From positions 1,612,001 through 1,676,000 of the forward strand of contig JBAIAA010000025.1 of the NCBI GenBank assembly GCA_037893245.1: a stretch of 64,000 bases of DNA, read 5' to 3'. Origin of the DNA: Crossaster papposus. Lineage: Eukaryota > Echinodermata > Asteroidea > Velatida > Solasteridae. The notes below the pieces were generated by a model. The model saw nothing but the letters and a program-made list of their open reading frames with translations, searched no databases and was not told the DNA's origin. Position numbers and translations under genes: made by a program. Shown here one piece after another: positions 11,882 through 23,027 of this stretch (within the stretch, counting starts at the first letter, position 1; each line of letters starts with the position of its first letter).

Positions 11882-12226
11882 CACTCTCAAATGGGGGTTG
11901 GTTGGTTAAAATAGTTGGTTGAAATTTTAAACAACAATGTGTAAACTGCTTTTGTTTACAACTGTTTACCTGGTAACCGACGGTTGGTAAAATGTATTTA
12001 TTTTACCCGAAGTTGATTACATTTTACCACATTTAACACAAAATGGGTCAATTGACTCATTTTATTCAACCGTTGGTTACCAGGTGAACAACACAGTTGA
12101 TAACAACTAGTGGTAAAAAAAGTTGCCTATAACGTTGGTCAAATTGGAAAAATGTACACATTGCTGGTTAACACTTTTTTACAAACTATTTTAACCATCA
12201 AAATTTTAATACATGTTTTAAGAGTG
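11882..12226. mobile_element. 345-bp fold-back MITE
   Basis: The ends CACTCTCAAA and TTTTAAGAGTGT face each other. The arms stay complementary inwards through GGTTAAAATAGTT / AACTATTTTAACC and CCTGGTAACCGACGGTTGG / CCAACCGTTGGTTACCAGG (diverged). Almost the whole element can fold on itself. There is no coding capacity. Confidence 0.72.
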
Positions 12227-13009
12227 TATAACTAGTTTTATCATGTAATTTAATTAAATGTTGCAGTGTACAATTATATATTAGGCTTATTTTCCTATGA
12301 CCTGCCAAAAAATCATGAATGAACAAGATTTGCTAGCAACCCTACTCTTTAGAATAGAGAGCTTGCACCGAGCGCCCTTACCGTCCGTCTAAAAACACCT
12401 GCATACATAAATATGTCATTAATGAACTGCTTAAAAAGTAAACTTCCTTTCAAACAAATTTTGAAATAATTTAATGTACTCTAAAGAATAAAATGTGCTT
12501 GTTTGCATTGGAAGACACCCGTGTAATTGCTGTCATCTTGTCGTGTGCCTTGCAGGCTGCCACTCTACATCGTCTCCTCAAATTGCACTGAATTGTTCTA
12601 CCTCACAAATGCCAACTAGATCAGAAGTTGCCAGATGTCCCAATAACATAACAAGGATCCTGCAGGACAATTTCGGTGCGATTTGGTAATCTTATAAGTT
12701 AACTTTTGTATACCCAGCAAGATATGGGACCGAGCGAATTCCACTTAGTCTCCCATACCTATACACTCCCTAGACTATTGTTAACTAACGTACCCCCCCC
12801 CCCCCACCCTAAACATTTTAAAATAAACCTCAACATTCCGCCAGCACAATGACCACCCCGAAGAAGAAGGTGGTGTGGGGGGGGGGGGGGGGGGGAGGGG
12901 TTCTCTCAGTCCCTTATATCGCTTCATAGGAACTTTTGGATCGGACATTTTTGACTTGTCGAATGAGCAGGGTCTCGCCCGATTTGCTATGGAACCGTAG
13001 TTTCTAAGA
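12227..13009. other. No gene seen; homopolymer-rich stretch
   Basis: Non-coding sequence that includes a C-run near 12795-12806 and a long G-run near 12877-12895. The G-run here lacks the TAGCCCATGGACT tag seen at other G-runs in the window. It ends at the ATAA target site of the long LTR element. Confidence 0.4.
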
Positions 13010-13439
13010 ATAATGTGGTGAAACAGGGTACAGGTATACGCCGACTTGTAATGAAGTCTAGTTTGTTAATAATTAATGTGCTCGGTCACTGCGACCAATC
13101 AGCAGCGCGTATTGCACCCGCCCTGGGCCGGCCTGCGGAAATGTCGGGTTTTTTGGCCTGATTTTAGTAGTCCGGAAGACAGCGTCTGTGCAGAGAAAGT
13201 CATACATCGAGTTCGTGAGTCGCAATCTAAAAGTCTAGTGATGAACCGACGGCAAATATCTGCACTCCATTGATATCGGTAGGTGCAATTGTACTGGGGT
13301 ATAACTAATAATTATTGTGTCGAGATTGGTAATACAGCAAGTGGGAGTAAGATTCGTAATCCGGGGTTTTGTTGGTTAGTGGGACATTGATTTGTGTGGT
13401 TTGCCAGTCGTTGTTACTGCGAGGCGATCCTGTAATCGA

Positions 13440-13690
13440 GCTAGCTTGAGGGTTACCCAAACTTGTGCGAGGGTTACCAAACTCGTGAAGGATTACTGTT
13501 CCCTGTTCTGAGCTCTTGTGAGGGTTACCCAAACTTGTGCGAGGGTTACCAAACTCGTAAAGGATTACTGTTCCCTGTTCTGAGTTCTCGTGAGGGTTAC
13601 CCGAACTTGTGCGAGGGGTACCCAAACTCGTGAAAGGTTACTGTTTCCTATGCTGAGCTCACTTGAGGGTTACCCAAGGTTGTGTGAGGG
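13440..13690 (+). repeat. ~72-bp tandem repeat in the 5' LTR (three units)
   Basis: Units starting ACTTGTGCGAGGGTTACC recur about every 72 bp, each with CTCGTGAAGGATTACTGTTC or a variant. The equivalent part of the 3' LTR (25554-25690) has two units, so unit number changed after integration or between template strands. Confidence 0.75.
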
Positions 13691-15389
13691 CTATAGTGTT
13701 GAGTACCACGAAGTACAATTCACGTGACCACGTTGGAATTATTGGTGCATATTTTATCAGCCTACCCTGTTGTTAATTACTCTGCTTATTCTGTGATTAT
13801 TTATATTGTCACATAAGGATAAGGATTTTAATTGTATTAACTGTTAGAGGTGTGAGGGTTATCACACGTGAGTGTTATTAGCAGTGAGGATTGTATTGTA
13901 CAAGCCCTGTGGGGATTATATTGTATAAGCACAGTGATAATTATCACAAGTTATACGTTTATTTAAGTGGTGCAGTTGACTACTAAGGTTTTTAGTATAA
14001 TTTAGCCTATAGCACGTGGTGCATTTTACCACGAGAGGGTTATTACCAGCGAGGGTTATCACCCCTGAGGATCATTGTATTTAAGTATTATAATTGAAGC
14101 TTGGATCAAAGAGAATAAGACCAATTATTGATAGTCTTTGGAATACTTGTCACTGAGGTTTATTTGCATTGTGAGGTTTATTAATTATTGTTCTGTTATA
14201 TTACATAAAGTTAATCACTCAATCATAAAACGGTGGTATATTTCCACCAAACGAGCCGCCTCTAGGTTAAGTCCGCCGTTCGTTAATTGTCCCCCCTTGC
14301 GTCTGGATAGCCGCTCACCCTTGCGCTAGGCTAATTAGGTAATAACAGTGCAAGGAACCGGTTATTACTGCGTGATAATGACCGGGTTGGGGGATGACCG
14401 CTGGTAATGGATCGAGCCGAAGGTTTGTGTTCATGTTTAGGGGCCATATGCATGGTTATGCATGGTACCCTGTCTCTTCAATATGTGTTGTTATTATAAC
14501 TCATACTTTGAGACCAGACTAGCTGACCACTGATGCCCACCGTGTATAGCAACGCGCTAGCGTTAGCAGACGACACGCGCATTTTGAAAAATGCCGCGCG
14601 TATAGATACAAACGTTCTACGCTTACATTTTGTAGCGCGCAGTATCAAGATTTGACGCGTCCTTGTTACAAGTTACCGTAGAACTGTTGCATTCGGCCAA
14701 TCATGGGCTTACATGATGCTTGATTAATGCTGGTTCAGGGAACATTTATTCGCTTCTTTTTGAAACCCATGATATTACTACCTGGGGCCAATTTCATAGA
14801 GCTGCTTAAAGGGTCCTAGAAATGTGGTTTTTATTAGTTTAAATGAAAGATTATAACTAATTGAGTGATTTTCAGTTTATAAAAGTTTTATTTTTGGGTA
14901 ATTAATATGAGAAAACAAATTAATAAAGTGCTTTGGGGGACCGGCCCCGCCCTTAGAATGGTAGCTTATTAACATGAACAATTTGCATAATTGTGACGTA
15001 TGTTTGGGAAGACCTCGACGTCGCGACCAGCGTACCCGTGCATGCATGCATCATGTGCCACGCGTATCCATGCAAAATCATTCAGTCGATGGTCGACTCA
15101 AGTTATTGTCAAAGGAATTGTCAAGTGGAATATCTTCCTCAGATGTAGGACCTGTTGATACTGCGGATATTTCGTCCGATTCTGTGGAATATGCGCTCCC
15201 CGGCCCCGAACTGTCGTCTTCACTCGCCATGTCTGAACAAAATCTGTTGCGTGCGTACCCGCGCGTGGGTGCCCGCGTGCATGGTATCTCTTTTTGGGGG
15301 TTGCCGAATGTTCGTCACGAACAGCGCCACCATTTGTCAGTGTTTGAACATGTTAATGAGGGGGGCCAATTACATTTACGGTGATTAAC

Positions 15390-15988
15390 CCCAATTCATA
15401 AATACCTGGGACAGTTTAGGCATTCCTATTGGTCGAGAGCCCGTCACGTGGCCGGTTTTAAACGGACGATAAAGACATGGCTAGAAGTGTTTAAAACCAG
15501 TTGGCAACAAAAGTAGCCCCTGCACATGGACAACTCAATGGACATCCTTCTCCGGGCACTTCACTGCTGCGCAGACCATTGTTCTTATCTATTTTGAACC
15601 ATTCGGGTGCAAAATCCTGTTTTCCTCCAAATATGACGAATTTAAAAAAAAAAGTCTTCCACTTTTAAAAAAAATTCCATAAGTCGTGCACAAACGCGGT
15701 CGCGTCACGTTCGTTCTTTTCCCTTTGAAAAAAACACGCGCGCGTACGCCATTTAGACGCGGAGGCCTATCCAGTCTATATAATGGAGATCAATGGTAAA
15801 TACGCTTTATTGCATGTATTGTGACGTAGAGCGACAGAGGCGGAAACATGTCATTTGACAGTGGCCCGTGAACATGGATAGGGGAAAACACACAGAATGG
15901 CGAAACACCGAAATTTACTTGCGACAATTTGCCGTGATTTTCGGGGCTTTTTTGGCTGAATTGTACAAAAAAGGTATTTATGAATGGG
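15390..15988. mobile_element. ~600-bp inverted-repeat element nested in 14784-16683
   Basis: The left terminus CCCAATTCATAAATACC is matched by GGTATTTATGAATGGG on the right. The interior is non-coding. The right end coincides with the start of the palindrome at 15986. Confidence 0.55.
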
Positions 15989-16150
15989 AATAAATGTGTG
16001 TTCGGTCGGTATTAATCACTCTGTTTAATACCGCTTGGAGTCTGGGTGCTGATAATTACCCTCGCCTTCGGCTCGGGTAATTATCAGCACCCAGACTCCA
16101 AGCGGTATTAAACAGAGTGGTTAAAACCTCCCGAACACACATTTATTCCC
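15986..16150. repeat. 165-bp near-perfect palindrome (fold-back MITE)
   Basis: The arms run from GGGAATAAATGTGTGTTCGG to its mirror CCGAACACACATTTATTCCC, with a central ~8-bp turn around TTCGGC. The inner ~40 bp of each arm, including CCGCTTGGAGTCTGGGTGCT, appear perfectly complementary. The transcript or single strand would form one long hairpin. The CCTCGCC-TTCGGCTCGGG centre and the outer ends match the decayed copy at 11455-11818. Confidence 0.85.
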
Positions 16151-16809
16151 TTATTAATGTCATTTTATACCATTTTATCACCACTGGTCTTGTTACTTAC
16201 ACACCAAGGCACATTTTAAATTATTAAACAGCAATTCTCCTCGAAAGGTTTGCGTAGACCTTTAAGCACACAAATTTGCTTAAGCACAAAAAATCTTGCT
16301 TAATAAATCAGGTAAGGAGCTAGACTTGGTGCCAAGTCGGTAATAGCGGTCCACTCGGTATATACAGGGGGGAGGTTGCGGTTGCCTCGTTCCCAATTTC
16401 AAAGTTAAATGTCGCAACTCGGCACGTTACTAGTCTTAAACCAGCCGTGCCGATGAACTTCGACTGAAATACACGGATTAAACCCGACTATCTAACGACT
16501 TGTCATCAAGTCTAGTAAGGAGCCAACATTTCATGCGATTGTTATGCTAAGCTAGCAACAGCTAAGTACCAATCACAAACAATACATCACATGGAGTTGT
16601 GGCTGGTAAGCTGGTTTTACTAAACAACAATGTTTTGTGCTTAAGCAATTTTTCTGCTTAAGCAGCTCTATGAAATTAGCCCCTGATAATTCACTCCACG
16701 TGATCGAGTCTCAACCAATCAGAAGCCAGCAACTCTCCTAGGTATTTATTAAAATAAATATAATTATCGGATAATAGGAGTTGGTTGGAGTCCTGGAATA
16801 ATAAGACCT

Positions 16810-17514
16810 GGGCCCAATTTCATAGAGCTGCTTAACGGACGATTTTTTGCTTAAGCGGGGTGTTTAAGCAAATTTTCAATTCATAGCAACCGTTAAGCAA
16901 GATTTTTTGCTTAAAGCGATAAGCAAAGAAAAAGGAGCCTTAACCACCGCATTTTTTGCTTAAGCAAGGTCTAACCTTAACGTAGCAACAGTTAAAATGG
17001 CGGCTATTCTTCGAAGGCGAAGTGAAATTCAAATTATCTTATGTTTCGATGTCAAAAGGGAACCCTTTAGGACCCCCTCAATCACTGCTTTCTCCTCGAT
17101 GTATGAGGTAGCCAGTGCCAGATACATTTCTGCAGTAAAGGGCGACGGTTTGGACTTTGCCCCGCCCGGCGCAACTTTTTGTATAGTCTTGATCCAAGAC
17201 CAAGCTAGCCGTTTATTTGTTCCGCGGCGCGCCGTCCGTATATATCCGGGCTTATTGAGTGCGCCCTTAATTATCGCCAGATTCGTTCCCCTAGATATAT
17301 TTTTTACGCTGTTGGTTTCGTCCGCCATTTTATTTTATTTTATTTGGGGGAATTTTTTTGCTTAAGCAGACAATCTAAAATATTGCGCGCGCAGTTTGTT
17401 TACGTGCTTAAGTTAGCAACCGCTGGTGAAATACGTTTACGCTTAAGCAATTTTTTCTGCTACAGTAAGCAAAACAAATTGCTTACCGTTAAGCATCTCT
17501 ATGAAATTGGGCCC
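16810..17514. mobile_element. 705-bp inverted-repeat element, GGGCCCAATTTCATAGAG family
   Basis: The ends are GGGCCCAATTTCATAGAGCT and ATGAAATTGGGCCC, with CTGCTTAACGG / CCGTTAAGCATCTC adjoining. GCTTAAGC motifs recur throughout (for example 16849, 16962, 17358 and 17441). The empty site is visible in the 3' LTR at about 26435, where AATAAGACCAGTCCCC is continuous. Truncated relatives sit at 20247-20645 and 22624-23020. Inside, 17186-17300 is homologous to the separate small element at 45151-45278, which shows nesting or shared ancestry. Confidence 0.8.
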
Positions 17515-17551
17515 TGTCCCCATGAAGGTCCTCTGCCGGTTCCGCCACAAA

Positions 17552-17569
17552 TGGTGTCCGAAGTGGGAT
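17552..17569 (+). promoter_or_regulatory. Primer binding site, tRNA-Leu type
   Basis: TGGTGTCCGAAGTGGGAT begins two bases after the LTR end. It resembles the complement of the 3' end of tRNA-Leu (TGG for the CCA end, then TGTC-GAAGTGGGAT). The site primes minus-strand synthesis in Ty3-type elements and fixes the 5' LTR boundary. Confidence 0.75.
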
Positions 17570-18454
17570 CTTTTGTGATTGTATAGTGTAATTTGAGAAC
17601 TTGTAATAAAGGAAATTTGTGTTCGTGTTGTTGTTGGTGGGTGTACATCTGTGAGGTACACTGCGAGGATTAAATGGTAACGAGGTTGGCAGGTAATGCT
17701 GATTTGGGTCGTTACTGGTTTAGGAATTGTGTTTTATGTTGTATTGCTGGTAGGTGTGTGGATTCTGTTGAGGATTCGGGCTGAGTTGCAATCTTTGCGA
17801 CTAACCGCAATACAGCAACTGCCGATCCTGTTGAGGATTCACCGGGTGGTAGTTGGTACGCAGAGTTTAGTGAATTATTTGGCCCAGTGGTTTCACAGCC
17901 TGAATTTACCTGTGAGGTACCGTTGTCGCCGAGTTGCCAGTGGTCAAATGTAGAGAGTGTGGTGGAGACTGAGTTTCCTAGTCAGGAGGAAATATCGGTG
18001 TGAGCAAGGACGGGGGTGTCACCTCGGCTGAGGCTGACACGGGTTCTGTCCAGGCTGATGAGCTGAACCAGGCTAGAATGGAGGTTCAGTGGTTGCGGTG
18101 GGCGAAAGCTCGTCTTTCTTCAGAGTGAGAGGTTGTCAGGAAGGGGGCACAGCCAACAATGGTGGAGCCGGATAGGAATTTCCCCTTCTTATTTTTCACC
18201 TAAAAGGTTTTTTTTATTTGGCGGGTTTTCTCCTATCTCGTAAATCAGAATTAGTATTAATGTTTATAATTCCTGTAATATCCTTGTATTTGTAATATGT
18301 ACTGTTATTTTATTTGATGATGTATGCAGGGCCCCAATGAAAACCAGTTTTAAACTGTTTGGGCACACCCTGGGTAAAGAAATGGAATAAATAAATAAAT
18401 AAATAAATGGTGAGTAAGGGTACCCCTGAGAGAAGGGAGACACCTTTGGTGAAG
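17570..18454 (+). other. Degenerate 5' leader/gag start of the Ty3-type element
   Basis: This region, between the primer site and the duplicated block, has no long conserved frame. The 85-codon frame at 17696-17953 begins with a hydrophobic stretch but matches no known gag. An AATAAATAAATAAATAAATGG run lies at 18387-18408. It is probably a decayed gag N-terminus. Confidence 0.4.
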
Positions 18455-18829
18455 GTAAATTCGGAGATTAGTTGGCCGGAGGATACCTGAGGGTATGCGT
18501 CATTGAAGGCACGAGAACGTTCAAGTGTTGGCACGTCACCTGATTTGGGTTCATTGGGAGAAGGGTACGCCGGTGAGTTATATTCCCACGTGAGGTATAT
18601 TCACATTCCCTTGTGCCAATCCCTTCAAGAACCATGAGGATGATTGTGTTAACAATGAGCGAGATTTACACAGCGAGTTACTGAGTTTCGCAACTCGTCC
18701 TACTGTGGGGAAGTCCAACGAGGTTGTTGGTGAGGTGGACTCGCCTGGAGTGGGCCCATGGCCACTTAAGAGGGAGTCAAGGTTGGCGGGTAATGAAGAT
18801 CGAGTGCGGTAAACCTTATGGTGGTTGGC

Positions 18830-19630
18830 CTTGTAGAAACTACAATTACCCCCGACCGATACAGTGGTAAGGTTCTTTTGAACGATTACTACCGCCACTT
18901 TAAGGCATGTAAGAAAGTTTATTAGTGGAGTGAGGAGCAAGCAACCGAGTTTTTGGCTGCCAGTATCCAGGGAGAGGCCCCCCAAATTCGCGGTGATGGG
19001 TCGAACAAGTTCACTTATAGTGAACTTGTAAGGGTGTTTTCGAAGAGATTCGGTCCTGGTCGACAGGCCGACAATTAATTGATGGAGTTAAGGCACCGAC
19101 GTCAGGGGCCTAAGGAAACTCTACAGGAGTTGGGACAGGCAATCCGTGATTTAACGTTGAAGGCCTACCCGAAGATTCCCTAAGAGGCACGAGAGCGCCT
19201 TAGGAAAAAAACATTTTTTCGACGCCGTGACTAGTCAGGTCGTTAGGGAAGGCGTATGCCGCGATTGCCCAAAGACATTGGACGAAGTTATACGTGCTGC
19301 CCTTGAGACCGAAAACTTTGAATGTGAGCGAAGTCGAATGTGAGCGAAGGGCTGAAGGTAAATCCGTGAAGTTTACCAAGGCAGTCGACTTTAACACAGA
19401 GATGCGTCTTTTTAAGTTAGAAGAGGGTGCTGGTCAACAGTCGAATAAAATGGACCAAATGGTTGAGCTGCTGACTGAGCTTACCAAGCGAGGTCCGGGT
19501 GCAGCTATGAAAGGCGAGTGTTTCTCAGAGGCAGTCACCCCAACCTGGAAGGAAATCGACTGGTGGGCTGAAGTGTTTCAGGTGTGGAGAGGTCGGTCAT
19601 TTCGCCCGGAAATATACCAAACCTCCTAGG
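18830..19630 (+). pseudogene. Ty3-type gag, copy A, broken
   Basis: The capsid region is recognisable in pieces over 18850-19250 (for example TEFLAASIQGE-like and VRVFSKRFGPGRQ-like strings) and 19340-19500 (MDQMVELLTELTKRG). A CCHC-type knuckle lies at about 19580-19612, CFRCGEVGHFARK followed by tyrosine where the last cysteine should be. Several stops and frame changes rule out translation. It is nearly the same as copy B at 21225-22010 and shares the lost knuckle cysteine, so that mutation predates the duplication. Confidence 0.7.
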
Positions 19631-19842
19631 GAGGGATGGCCGCAGGGAAACGCCAGCCAGCCGACCGGTGGGCCCCCGGGCAGGCTGGGCATTTCCGAGG
19701 GTTCAAGCGAGGACAAAAGTAGAGAACAAACAGAGCCAGTAAGAGGCGAGAGACAGAAGGCAGAGAGCCAGTAGGCACTCGGCCAAGCCTTGATACTCGG
19801 CCTAGGTACGGGCTGTTTGTTAGTGGTGTTGTTAGGGGAGAA

Positions 19843-20214
19843 AGGTGTAGGTTCCTGGTAGATTCAGGGTCGACTGACACACTAATTAGTAGTCGAGTCT
19901 ACCATATAATTGCCAGGGAACAGAGGCCTGTGCTGGAAGCTGAAGAGTCCAGCATTCAGCAGGTCGATGGGAGTCCACTGGTTGTGATGGGCGTTGCCTG
20001 GGTGGACATACAGTTGGGGGAAGCAGTTTACCCAGTTCGGGTAATTTTTGCCAATGTCAAATATGACGGCATAATAGGCATGGATTTCTTATTACCTACT
20101 TGTAACTTGGATTTCCGTCGCCTTGAGTTGAGGCTAAACGGAGAGCATGTGGTGGTGAGCAAGTGGTGCCGGAGAGCCGTTTGTGGGAAGGGTTGTGGTG
20201 GCCGAGACCACTGA
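19843..20214 (+). pseudogene. Ty3-type aspartic protease, copy A
   Basis: The frame contains FLVDSGSTDTLIS, the DSG catalytic triad of retropepsins, then VRVIFANVKYDGIIGMDFL, the flap and second hydrophobic strand with the family's (I/L)GMDFL. It is readable through the domain and truncated downstream by a stop at GRDH, where the inverted-repeat element begins. Confidence 0.75.
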
Positions 20215-20242
20215 GATTCCGGCAGGCCATGAGGCTATTGTG

Positions 20243-20650
20243 CCTGGGCCCAATTTCATAGAGCTGCTTAACGGACGATTTTTTGCTTAAGCGGGGTGTT
20301 TAAGCAAATTTTCTTTTCATAGCAACCGTTAATCAAGATTTTTTGCTTAAAGCGATAAGCAAAAAAAAAGAAGCCTTAACCACCGCATTTTTTGCTTAAG
20401 CAAGGTTTAACCATAGAGCAAGGAACAGCTCTATGGTTTAACCTTAACGTAGCAACAGTTAAAATGGCGGCTATTCTTCGAAGACTGCGACGTGAAATTC
20501 AAATTATCTTGTGTTTCGATGTCAAAAGGGAACCCTTTAGGACCCCCTCAATCATTGCTTTCTCCTCGATGGTAGCCAGTGCCAGATCCATTTCTGCAGT
20601 AAAGGGCGACGATTTTGGCTTTGCCCCGCCGCGCCCGGCGCAACTTTTTT
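20243..20650 (+). mobile_element. Truncated inverted-repeat element in copy A
   Basis: It starts CTGGGCCCAATTTCATAGAG like the full element at 16810 and follows it to GCGCAAC near 20643. The right half and terminal repeat are missing, and RT sequence starts at once. It carries a CCATAGAGCAAGGAACAGCTCTATGG hairpin near 20411 absent from the 16810 copy. It separates protease from RT in this copy. Confidence 0.7.
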
Positions 20651-20815
20651 TATGTGGTGAAGCACCACATCATTACGGGTGATGCGAGGCCTATCAATGA
20701 GAGGCCCCGGCGCCATCCCCTGTGTAACCAGGAGGAAATAATGATACAGGTTGGAGATTTGCAGAAACGAGGGGTTATCGAGCCATCCGATAGTCTCTGG
20801 CAAATGTAGTGCTAG
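20651..20815 (+). pseudogene. RT N-terminal fragment, copy A
   Basis: The frame reads VKHHIITGDARPINERPRR and GDLQKRGVIEPSDSLWQ, the linker and start of a Ty3-type reverse transcriptase (the HHI-TGDARPI and GVIEPSDSPW signatures). A stop follows and the copy ends at the duplication boundary, so the polymerase palm is absent. Confidence 0.72.
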
Positions 20816-21224
20816 TCTGAAAGAAGGACGGCACTAAGCGATTTTGTAAATTCGGAGATTAGTTGGAAGTGGCCGGAGATACCTGAGGGTATGCGTCATT
20901 GAAGGCACGAGAACGTTCAAGTGTTGGCACGTCACCTGATTTGGGTTCATTGGGAGAAGGGTACGCCGGTGAGGTATATTCCCACGTGAGGTATATTCAC
21001 ATTCCCTTGTGCCAATCCCTTCAAGAACCATGAGGATGATTGTGTTAACAATGAGCGAGATTTACACAGCGAGTTACTGAGTTTCGCAACTCGTCCTACT
21101 GTGGGGAAGTCCAACGAGGTTGTTGGTGAGGTGGACTCGCCTGGAGTGGGCCCATGGCCACTTAAGAGGGAGTCAAGGTTGGCGGGTAATGAGGATCGAG
21201 TGCGGTAAACCTTATGGTGGTTGG

Positions 21225-22010
21225 CCTTGCAGAACTACAATTACCCCCGACCGATACAGTGGTAAGGTTCTTTTGAACGATTACTACCGCCACTTTAAGG
21301 CATGTAAGAAAGTTAATCAGTGGAGTGAGGAGCAAGCAACCGAGTTTTTGGCTGCCAGTATCCAGGGAGAGGCCCTCCAAATTCGCGGTGATGGGTCGAA
21401 CAAGTTCACTTATAGTGAACTTGTAAGGGTGTTGTCGAAGAGATTCGGTCCTGGTCGACAGGCCGAAAATTAATTGATGGAGTTAAGGCACCGACGTCAG
21501 GGGCCTAAGGAAACTCTACAGGAGTTGGGACAGGCAATCCGTGATTTAACGTTGAAGGCCTACCCGAAGATTCCCTAAGAGGCACGAGAGCGCCTTAGGA
21601 AAAAACATTTTGTCGACGCCGTGACTAGTCAGGTCGTTAGGGAAGGCGTATACCGCGATTGCCCAAAGACATTGGACGAAGTTATACGTGCTGCCCTTGA
21701 GACCGAAAACTTTGAATGTGAGCGAAGGGCTGAAGGTAAATCCGTGAAGTTTACCAAGGCAGTCGACTCTAACACAGAGATGCGTCTTCTTAAGTTAGAA
21801 GAGGGTGCTGGTCAACAGTCGAATAAAATGGACCAAATGGTTGAGCTGCTGACTGAGCTTACCAAGCGAGGTCCGGGTGCAGCTTAGAAGGCGAGGGTTT
21901 CTCAGGGGCAGTCACCCCAACCTGGAAGGAAATCGCCTGGTGGGCTGAAGTGTTTCAGGTGTGGAGAGGTCGGTCATTTCGCCCGGAAATATACCAAACC
22001 TCCTAGGGAG
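21225..22010 (+). pseudogene. Ty3-type gag, copy B, broken
   Basis: Readable capsid segments are ATEFLAASIQGEALQIRG, YSELVRVLSKRFGPGRQ, and after a stop TSQVVREGVYRDCPKTLDEV and KMDQMVELLTELTKRG. The knuckle CFRCGEVGHFARK has tyrosine instead of the last cysteine (about 21955-21993). Stops at about 21471, 21576 and 21885 break the frame. Confidence 0.72.
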
Positions 22011-22219
22011 GGATGGCCGCGGGGAAACGCCAGCCAGCCGACCGGTGGGCCCCCGGGCAGGCTGGGCATTTCCGAGGGTTCAAGCGAGGACAAAAGTAGA
22101 GAACAAACAGAGCCAGTAAGAGGCGAGAGACAGAAGGCAGAGAGCCAGTAGGCACTCGGCCAAGCCTTGATACTCGGCCTAGGTACGGGCTGTTTGTTAG
22201 TGGTGTTGTTAGGGGAGAA

Positions 22220-22591
22220 AGGTGTAGGTTCCTGGTAGATTCAGGGTCGACTGACACACTAATTAGTAGTCGAGTCTACCATATAATTGCCAGGGAACAG
22301 AGGCCTGTGCTGGAAGCTGAAGAGTCCAGCATTCAGCAGGTCGATGGGAGTCCACTGGTTGTGATGGGCGTTGCCTGGGTGGACATACAGTTGGGGGAAG
22401 CAGTTTACCCAGTTCGGGTAATTTTTGCCAATGTCAAATATGACGGCATATTAGGCATGGATTTCTTATTACCTACTTGTAACTTGGACTTCCGTCGCCT
22501 TGAGTTGAGGCTAAACGGAGAGCATGTGATGGTGAGCAAGTGGTGCCGGAGAGCCGTTTGTGGGAAGGGTTGTGGTGGCCGAGACCACTGA
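22220..22591 (+). pseudogene. Ty3-type aspartic protease, copy B
   Basis: Same domain as copy A: the DSGST active site near 22238 and YDGILGMDFLLPT near 22440. It differs from copy A by single substitutions (I to L before GMDFL, V to M in the tail). A truncated inverted-repeat element (22620-23020) follows. Confidence 0.75.
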
Positions 22592-22619
22592 GATTCCGGC
22601 AGGCCATGAGGCTATTGTG

Positions 22620-23022
22620 CCTGGGCCCAATTTCATAGAGCTGCTTAACGGACGATTTTTTGCTTAAGCGGGGTGTTTAAGCAAATTTTCATTTCATAGC
22701 AACCGTTAATCAAGATTTTTTGCTTAAAGCGATAAGCAAAGAAAAAGAAGCCTTAACCACCGCATTTTTTGCTTAAGCAAGGTTTAACCATAGAGCAAGG
22801 AACAGCTCTATGGTTTAACCTTAACGTAGCAACAGTTAAAATGGCGGCTATTCTTCGAAGACTGCGACGTGAAATTCAAATTATCTTGTGTTTCGATGTC
22901 AAAAGGGAACCCTTTAGGACCCCCTCAATCATTGCTTTCTCCTCGATGGTAGCCAGTGCCAGATCCATTTCTGCAGTAAAGGGCGACGATTTTGGCTTTG
23001 CCCCGCCGCGCCCGGCGCAACG
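22620..23022 (+). mobile_element. Truncated inverted-repeat element in copy B
   Basis: Same insertion, same left end and same right truncation at GCGCAAC as in copy A. This shows that one insertion was duplicated with the surrounding block. Confidence 0.7.
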
Positions 23023-23027
23023 TTTTT

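Larger units (their letters stand above)
14784..16683. mobile_element. Inverted-repeat element, GGGGCCAATTTCATAGAGC family
   Basis: The left end is GGGGCCAATTTCATAGAGCTG and the right end AAGCAGCTCTATGAAATTAGCCCC. The termini are close relatives of the GGGCCCAATTTCATAGAG ends at 16810-17514, so both belong to one superfamily. The ~1.9 kb size includes two smaller inverted-repeat elements. The 136-codon open frame at 14974-15384 has no recognisable transposase domain. Confidence 0.68.
14331..16752. mobile_element. ~2.4 kb insertion complex in the 5' LTR
   Basis: This segment is absent from the 3' LTR, where the GCGCGAGACTATAATTAAT-like context is continuous. It contains at least three inverted-repeat units: 14784-16683, 15390-15988 and 15986-16150. 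The outer edges (14331-14783 and 16684-16752) match nothing else here; they may be part of the first insertion, or LTR sequence deleted from the 3' copy. Confidence 0.55.
13014..17549 (+). repeat. 5' LTR, split by two nested insertions
   Basis: LTR sequence covers 13014 to about 14330, resumes at about 16753-16809 and ends at 17515-17549. It aligns with the 3' LTR at 25103-26459. The gaps are a ~2.4 kb segment (14331-16752) and a 705-bp inverted-repeat element (16810-17514) that the 3' LTR lacks. The LTR holds three ~72-bp tandem units (13459-13680, GAGGGTTACCCAAACTTGTG type), where the 3' LTR holds two. Confidence 0.8.
18455..20848 (+). repeat. Tandem duplication, copy A (gag-protease-RT start)
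   Basis: GTAAATTCGGAGATTAGTTGG at 18455 recurs at 20847, an offset of 2392 bp. The two copies remain nearly identical to the shared end AAGCGATTTTGT at 20848 and 23224. Both carry the same truncated inverted-repeat element between protease and RT, so duplication followed that insertion. Differences are scattered substitutions and small indels, including an extra CGAATGTGAGCGAAG-like repeat near 19321-19345 in this copy. Confidence 0.85.

Noticed and set aside
14974..15384. 136-codon open frame inside an inverted-repeat element
   Set aside because: No domain recognised, composition like the surrounding non-coding DNA, and an overlapping frame in another phase is similarly open; kept only as part of the element.
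17696..17953. 85-codon frame with a hydrophobic N-terminus after the primer site, a possible membrane protein
   Set aside because: It lies where gag or leader sequence belongs in a decayed element and has no homology I recognise; hydrophobicity alone does not support a gene.
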